This document shows positions 61,665 through 64,000 of a DNA stretch of 64,000 nt, piece after piece. How positions within the stretch are numbered: position 1 is the stretch's first letter; each line of letters opens with the position of its first letter. The position numbers and the translations under genes were made by a program. Where the stretch lies: positions 3,746,501 through 3,810,500 of the forward strand of contig NZ_JAQGPL010000001.1 of assembly GCF_028826105.1 (NCBI RefSeq). The letters are read 5' to 3'. Source of the stretch: Paenibacillus humicola (lineage in GTDB: Bacteria > Bacillota > Bacilli > Paenibacillales > Paenibacillaceae). Under the pieces are notes generated by a model that was not told where the DNA came from, did not search any database, and saw only the letters and a list, made by a program, of their open reading frames with translations.

Positions 61665-61718
61665 AAAAAAAAGACCGCCGGCCGGAATACGGCGTATCGC
61701 CGTTCCGGGCCGACGGCC
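61665..61718 (-). terminator. Terminator downstream of the gamma-glutamyltransferase gene
   Basis: A long GC-rich hairpin (61673-61694 / 61698-61718, a few mismatches) followed by eight Ts on the minus strand. It lies 110 nt past the stop of the transferase gene. Confidence 0.85.
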
Positions 61719-61828
61719 TGGAGGGAGAGCATTTCGTTTGCACGGGGGACGATGCCTCCGTTCAATCGAGTGACATGAATACGTCGTGGAAAATCATTTC
61801 CGCCGAATCGGAACGAATCAGCTCATTA

Positions 61829-63436
61829 TTACCATGCTGCGATGCACCCGTCCGTACGCGGCTCCGTTCCGCCTGCCAGAACGCCGTGTTCGTCGCGCAA
61901 AATGATCTGGCCTCTGCCGAAGGTGCCCGACCCCGTTATCCGCTCGATATGATGCCCTTTCTCCTTCAGCGCCTCGACGACAGGCTCCGGAAAAGAAGCT
62001 TCGACATGGACCGTCTTGTCCTTGATCCACTGCCACCTTGGCGCATCCAATGCCGCCTGCGGATTAAGCCGAAAATCGATCATGTTCATCACGACCTGCA
62101 CGTGGCCCTGCGGCTGCATAAACCCGCCCATGACGCCAAAAGGGCCGACCGCCTTTCCGTCTTTGGACAGGAACCCGGGGATGATGGTATGGTACGTTTT
62201 TTTGCCCGGTTCAAGCCGGTTGCTGTGACCCGGATCCAGCGAGAACGTATGCCCCCGGTTTTGCAGCGCGATTCCGGTGCCGGGAACGACAAGCCCGGAC
62301 CCGAACCCCATGTAGTTGCTTTGAATGTAGGAGATCATGTTTCCTTCGCCGTCAGCGGCGGAAAGATAAACCGTCCCGCCCTTCGGCGGTTCGCCCGCCG
62401 CAGGCGACCCTGCCCGGCCGGTCATCAGTGCCCTTCGCTTCAGGGTATAGTCCTCCGACAGCAGCGCTTCGACGGACGCCGTCATCTTGTCTTGCTGCGT
62501 AATATAATGCAGTCCGTCGGCGAAGGCCAGCTTCATTGCTTCGATTTGGTTGTGAACCGTTTCCGCGTCGCCCTGCCCGGCGAAATCGAAGCCCTTCAAA
62601 AGGTTGAGCGCCATCAAAGCCACCATGCCCTGGCCGTTCGGCGGAATTTCCCACACGTCGAAGCCCCTGTAATTGACGCTCACCGGCGTCACCCACTCGG
62701 GCTCATATTCCGCGAGATCCGCGGCAGAGATGAACCCCCCGTACTGCTTGGAAAAGCGGTCGATTTTCTCGGCCAGCTCTCCGCGGTAGAACGATTCGGC
62801 GCCGCTCTCGGCAATCGACTGCAGCGTGCTCGCATGGCCCGGCGACCGCCATACCTCCCCAATCCGGGGCGCTCTTCCTTCCGGCGCAAACGTCTCGAAC
62901 CAGCTTGAAAAGGGGTCGCCGGCCGTTTTCGCTTGTAAATGCCTGACGGCGGACGCCCAGTAATAGCCGAGCGTCGGCGTTAACGGATATCCTTGACGGG
63001 CGTATTCGATCGCCGGCCGCAGTGTTTCCGTCAAAGGCAGCTTCCCGAATCGTTCGGATAACGCCTTCCATGCAGCCGGCGCGCCGGGAACCGTAACGGG
63101 AATGAACCCGTAGACCGGCATTTCCGTATAGCCGGCCCGCTTCACCGCCTCGATCGAAATCGAGCGGGGCGAAGGACCGCTGGCGTTCAGCCCGTGCAGC
63201 TGGTCCTTAACCCACACCAAAGCGAAAGCGTCGCCGCCGATGCCGTTGGATGTCGGTTCGACAACCGTGAGGCATGCGGCGGCGGCGATGGCGGCATCGA
63301 TCGCGTTTCCGCCTTTTTTGAGCATATCCAGCCCGGCTTGGGCGGCAAGCGGCTGCGAGGTCGCCACCATGCCGTTTTTGGCGTATACGGTATTTCTTCT
63401 TGAGGCATACGGATATTCGGACGGATTAAACTCCAT
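61829..63436 (-). CDS. Gamma-glutamyltransferase-family hydrolase (YwrD-like)
   Basis: 535 residues. These Ntn hydrolases are cut into two subunits before a threonine that becomes the nucleophile; here it is Thr355 in KGGTVYLSAADGEG, which resembles YwrD rather than the TTHxS of classic Ggt. Other motifs: GGNAIDAAIAAAACLTVVEPTSNGIGGD in two parts, PPNGQGMVALMALNLL, GGFMQPQGHVQV and GRGQIILRD. No signal peptide, so it is probably cytoplasmic. Start: ATG at 63436 with GGGAGGAATT upstream; the frame continues far upstream only as a shadow of the ATPase gene. It follows an oligopeptide ABC ATPase by 17 nt. Confidence 0.9.
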   Translation of the reverse strand: MEFNPSEYPYASRRNTVYAKNGMVATSQPLAAQAGLDMLKKGGNAIDAAIAAAACLTVVEPTSNGIGGDAFALVWVKDQLHGLNASGPSPRSISIEAVKRAGYTEMPVYGFIPVTVPGAPAAWKALSERFGKLPLTETLRPAIEYARQGYPLTPTLGYYWASAVRHLQAKTAGDPFSSWFETFAPEGRAPRIGEVWRSPGHASTLQSIAESGAESFYRGELAEKIDRFSKQYGGFISAADLAEYEPEWVTPVSVNYRGFDVWEIPPNGQGMVALMALNLLKGFDFAGQGDAETVHNQIEAMKLAFADGLHYITQQDKMTASVEALLSEDYTLKRRALMTGRAGSPAAGEPPKGGTVYLSAADGEGNMISYIQSNYMGFGSGLVVPGTGIALQNRGHTFSLDPGHSNRLEPGKKTYHTIIPGFLSKDGKAVGPFGVMGGFMQPQGHVQVVMNMIDFRLNPQAALDAPRWQWIKDKTVHVEASFPEPVVEALKEKGHHIERITGSGTFGRGQIILRDEHGVLAGGTEPRTDGCIAAW

Positions 63437-63453
63437 GATCAATTCCTCCCGGG

Positions 63454-64000
63454 TTAACCCATTTTTATGGCCGCAGCTGCTTCTTCTTGAACCAGGTGAC
63501 AGGAAACGTACTGGCCGGAACCGATTCGAGCCGGCGCGGGTGCCGCCGATTTGCACGCATCGACGGCCGACGGACATCTCGGGTGGAACGCGCACCCGCT
63601 CGGCGGGTTCGCCGGACTCGGCAAATCGCCCCGCAAAATGATCCGCTCCCTGACCGCCTTCGGATTCGCGACCGGAAGCGCGGAAAGGAGCGCCTTGGTA
63701 TACGGATGGCCGGGGCTGCTGAACAGCTTCCGCTTGTCCGCGGTTTCCACCACGCGCCCCAGATACATGACGGCCACCCGGTCGCATATATGTTTGATGA
63801 CGGACAAATCGTGGGAAATGAAAATGAGCGTTAACTGAAATTCTTTTTTTAAATCCTTCAGCAGATTCAAAATTTGAGCTTGAATCGATACATCCAGCGC
63901 TGAGACGGCTTCGTCGGCGATGATCAATTTCGGTTTGACGATGAGCGCCCGCGCAATGCCGATGCGCTGTCTCTGCCCGCCGGAGAAATCGTGCGGATAA
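63454..64000 (-). CDS. Oligopeptide ABC transporter ATP-binding protein, C-terminal part
   Basis: About 181 residues; the N-terminus lies beyond the window. The ABC signature [15 protein letters not shown], Walker [13 protein letters not shown] and switch His (FISHDLSVI) are present. The C-terminal oligopeptide-specific motif CAFHPRCP follows. It is of the OppF/DppF kind and energises peptide uptake. It overlaps nothing but precedes the gamma-glutamyltransferase gene by 17 nt, implying peptides are its cargo. Confidence 0.92.
   Translation of the reverse strand, partial: YPHDFSGGQRQRIGIARALIVKPKLIIADEAVSALDVSIQAQILNLLKDLKKEFQLTLIFISHDLSVIKHICDRVAVMYLGRVVETADKRKLFSSPGHPYTKALLSALPVANPKAVRERIILRGDLPSPANPPSGCAFHPRCPSAVDACKSAAPAPARIGSGQYVSCHLVQEEAAAAIKMG

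Noticed and set aside
63437..63787. Long N-terminus of the gamma-glutamyltransferase
   Set aside because: The 117 extra residues are antisense-free but overlap the ATPase gene in another frame. The ATG at 63436 has a good GGGAGG site.

Overview
The window is chromosomal DNA of a high-GC, spore-forming Firmicute, most likely Paenibacillaceae (Paenibacillus, Cohnella or a close relative). The reasons are: sporulation and germination genes (spoIIP, gpr, DUF3679/yqxA, a YfhD-type small protein); a CIRCE-controlled hrcA-grpE-dnaK-dnaJ operon; AddAB rather than RecBCD; strong AGGAGG ribosome binding sites with many TTG and GTG starts; and gene order like the Bacillus subtilis rpsT-holA-gpr-spoIIP-yqxA-lepA-hemW-hrcA-grpE-dnaK-dnaJ-prmA-rsmE-mtaB-yqeW-rpsU-yqeY region. 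No tRNA, rRNA, IS element, prophage or CRISPR array was seen. This assignment rests on reading the sequence, with no database search.

Layout. 1-1417: start of a MATE-type transporter gene, then yqeY, rpsU and a HIT hydrolase, all on the minus strand. 1537-9717: accessory genes: a repeat-containing small protein, an in-frame TetR/FAD-oxidoreductase fusion, rpiA, a YicI-type alpha-xylosidase divergent from an AraC regulator, a CWC-domain protein and a membrane-anchored protein, with two intergenic tandem-repeat tracts. 9954-23319: a minus-strand recombination/repair cluster addB-addA-sbcD-sbcC, with a LexA-like box upstream. 23445-29329: a thiol-redox membrane operon (TlpA/ResA-like, CcdA, six-TM protein), an SH3b-NlpC/P60 enzyme, a two-component system and a CD3324-type regulator. 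29450-46823: an rRNA methyltransferase, a Na/Pi transporter, then a long minus-strand housekeeping series (lepA, hemW, GNAT, hrcA-grpE-dnaK-dnaJ, two small genes, prmA, site-2-protease-like protein, rsmE, mtaB, Nudix, deoC). 46890-53527: yqxA, spoIIP, gpr, rpsT, holA, and an ECF sigma/anti-sigma pair. 53817-64000: a D-2-hydroxyacid dehydrogenase, a phosphodiesterase/DUF421 pair, a sugar-type ABC importer flanked by two VOC-fold proteins, a YwrD-like gamma-glutamyltransferase, and the truncated end of an oligopeptide ABC ATPase.

How the genes work together. The heat-shock operon is controlled by HrcA through the CIRCE element at 42939-42965. AddAB and SbcCD process DNA ends and share one transcription direction with 4-bp overlaps. 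CcdA would pass electrons to the thioredoxin-fold lipid-side protein beside it. The ABC solute-binding protein and two permeases lack their own ATPase and probably use a shared one; the flanking VOC proteins probably act on the imported compound. The oligopeptide ATPase and gamma-glutamyltransferase suggest peptide uptake and turnover.

The best candidates for something new are: the TetR-oxidoreductase fusion with an internal ribosome binding site; the VOC-ABC-VOC operon with its two-codon leader ORF; the 67-bp and 34-bp tandem repeats; and the nested palindromes in the AT-rich island at 54790-54860.
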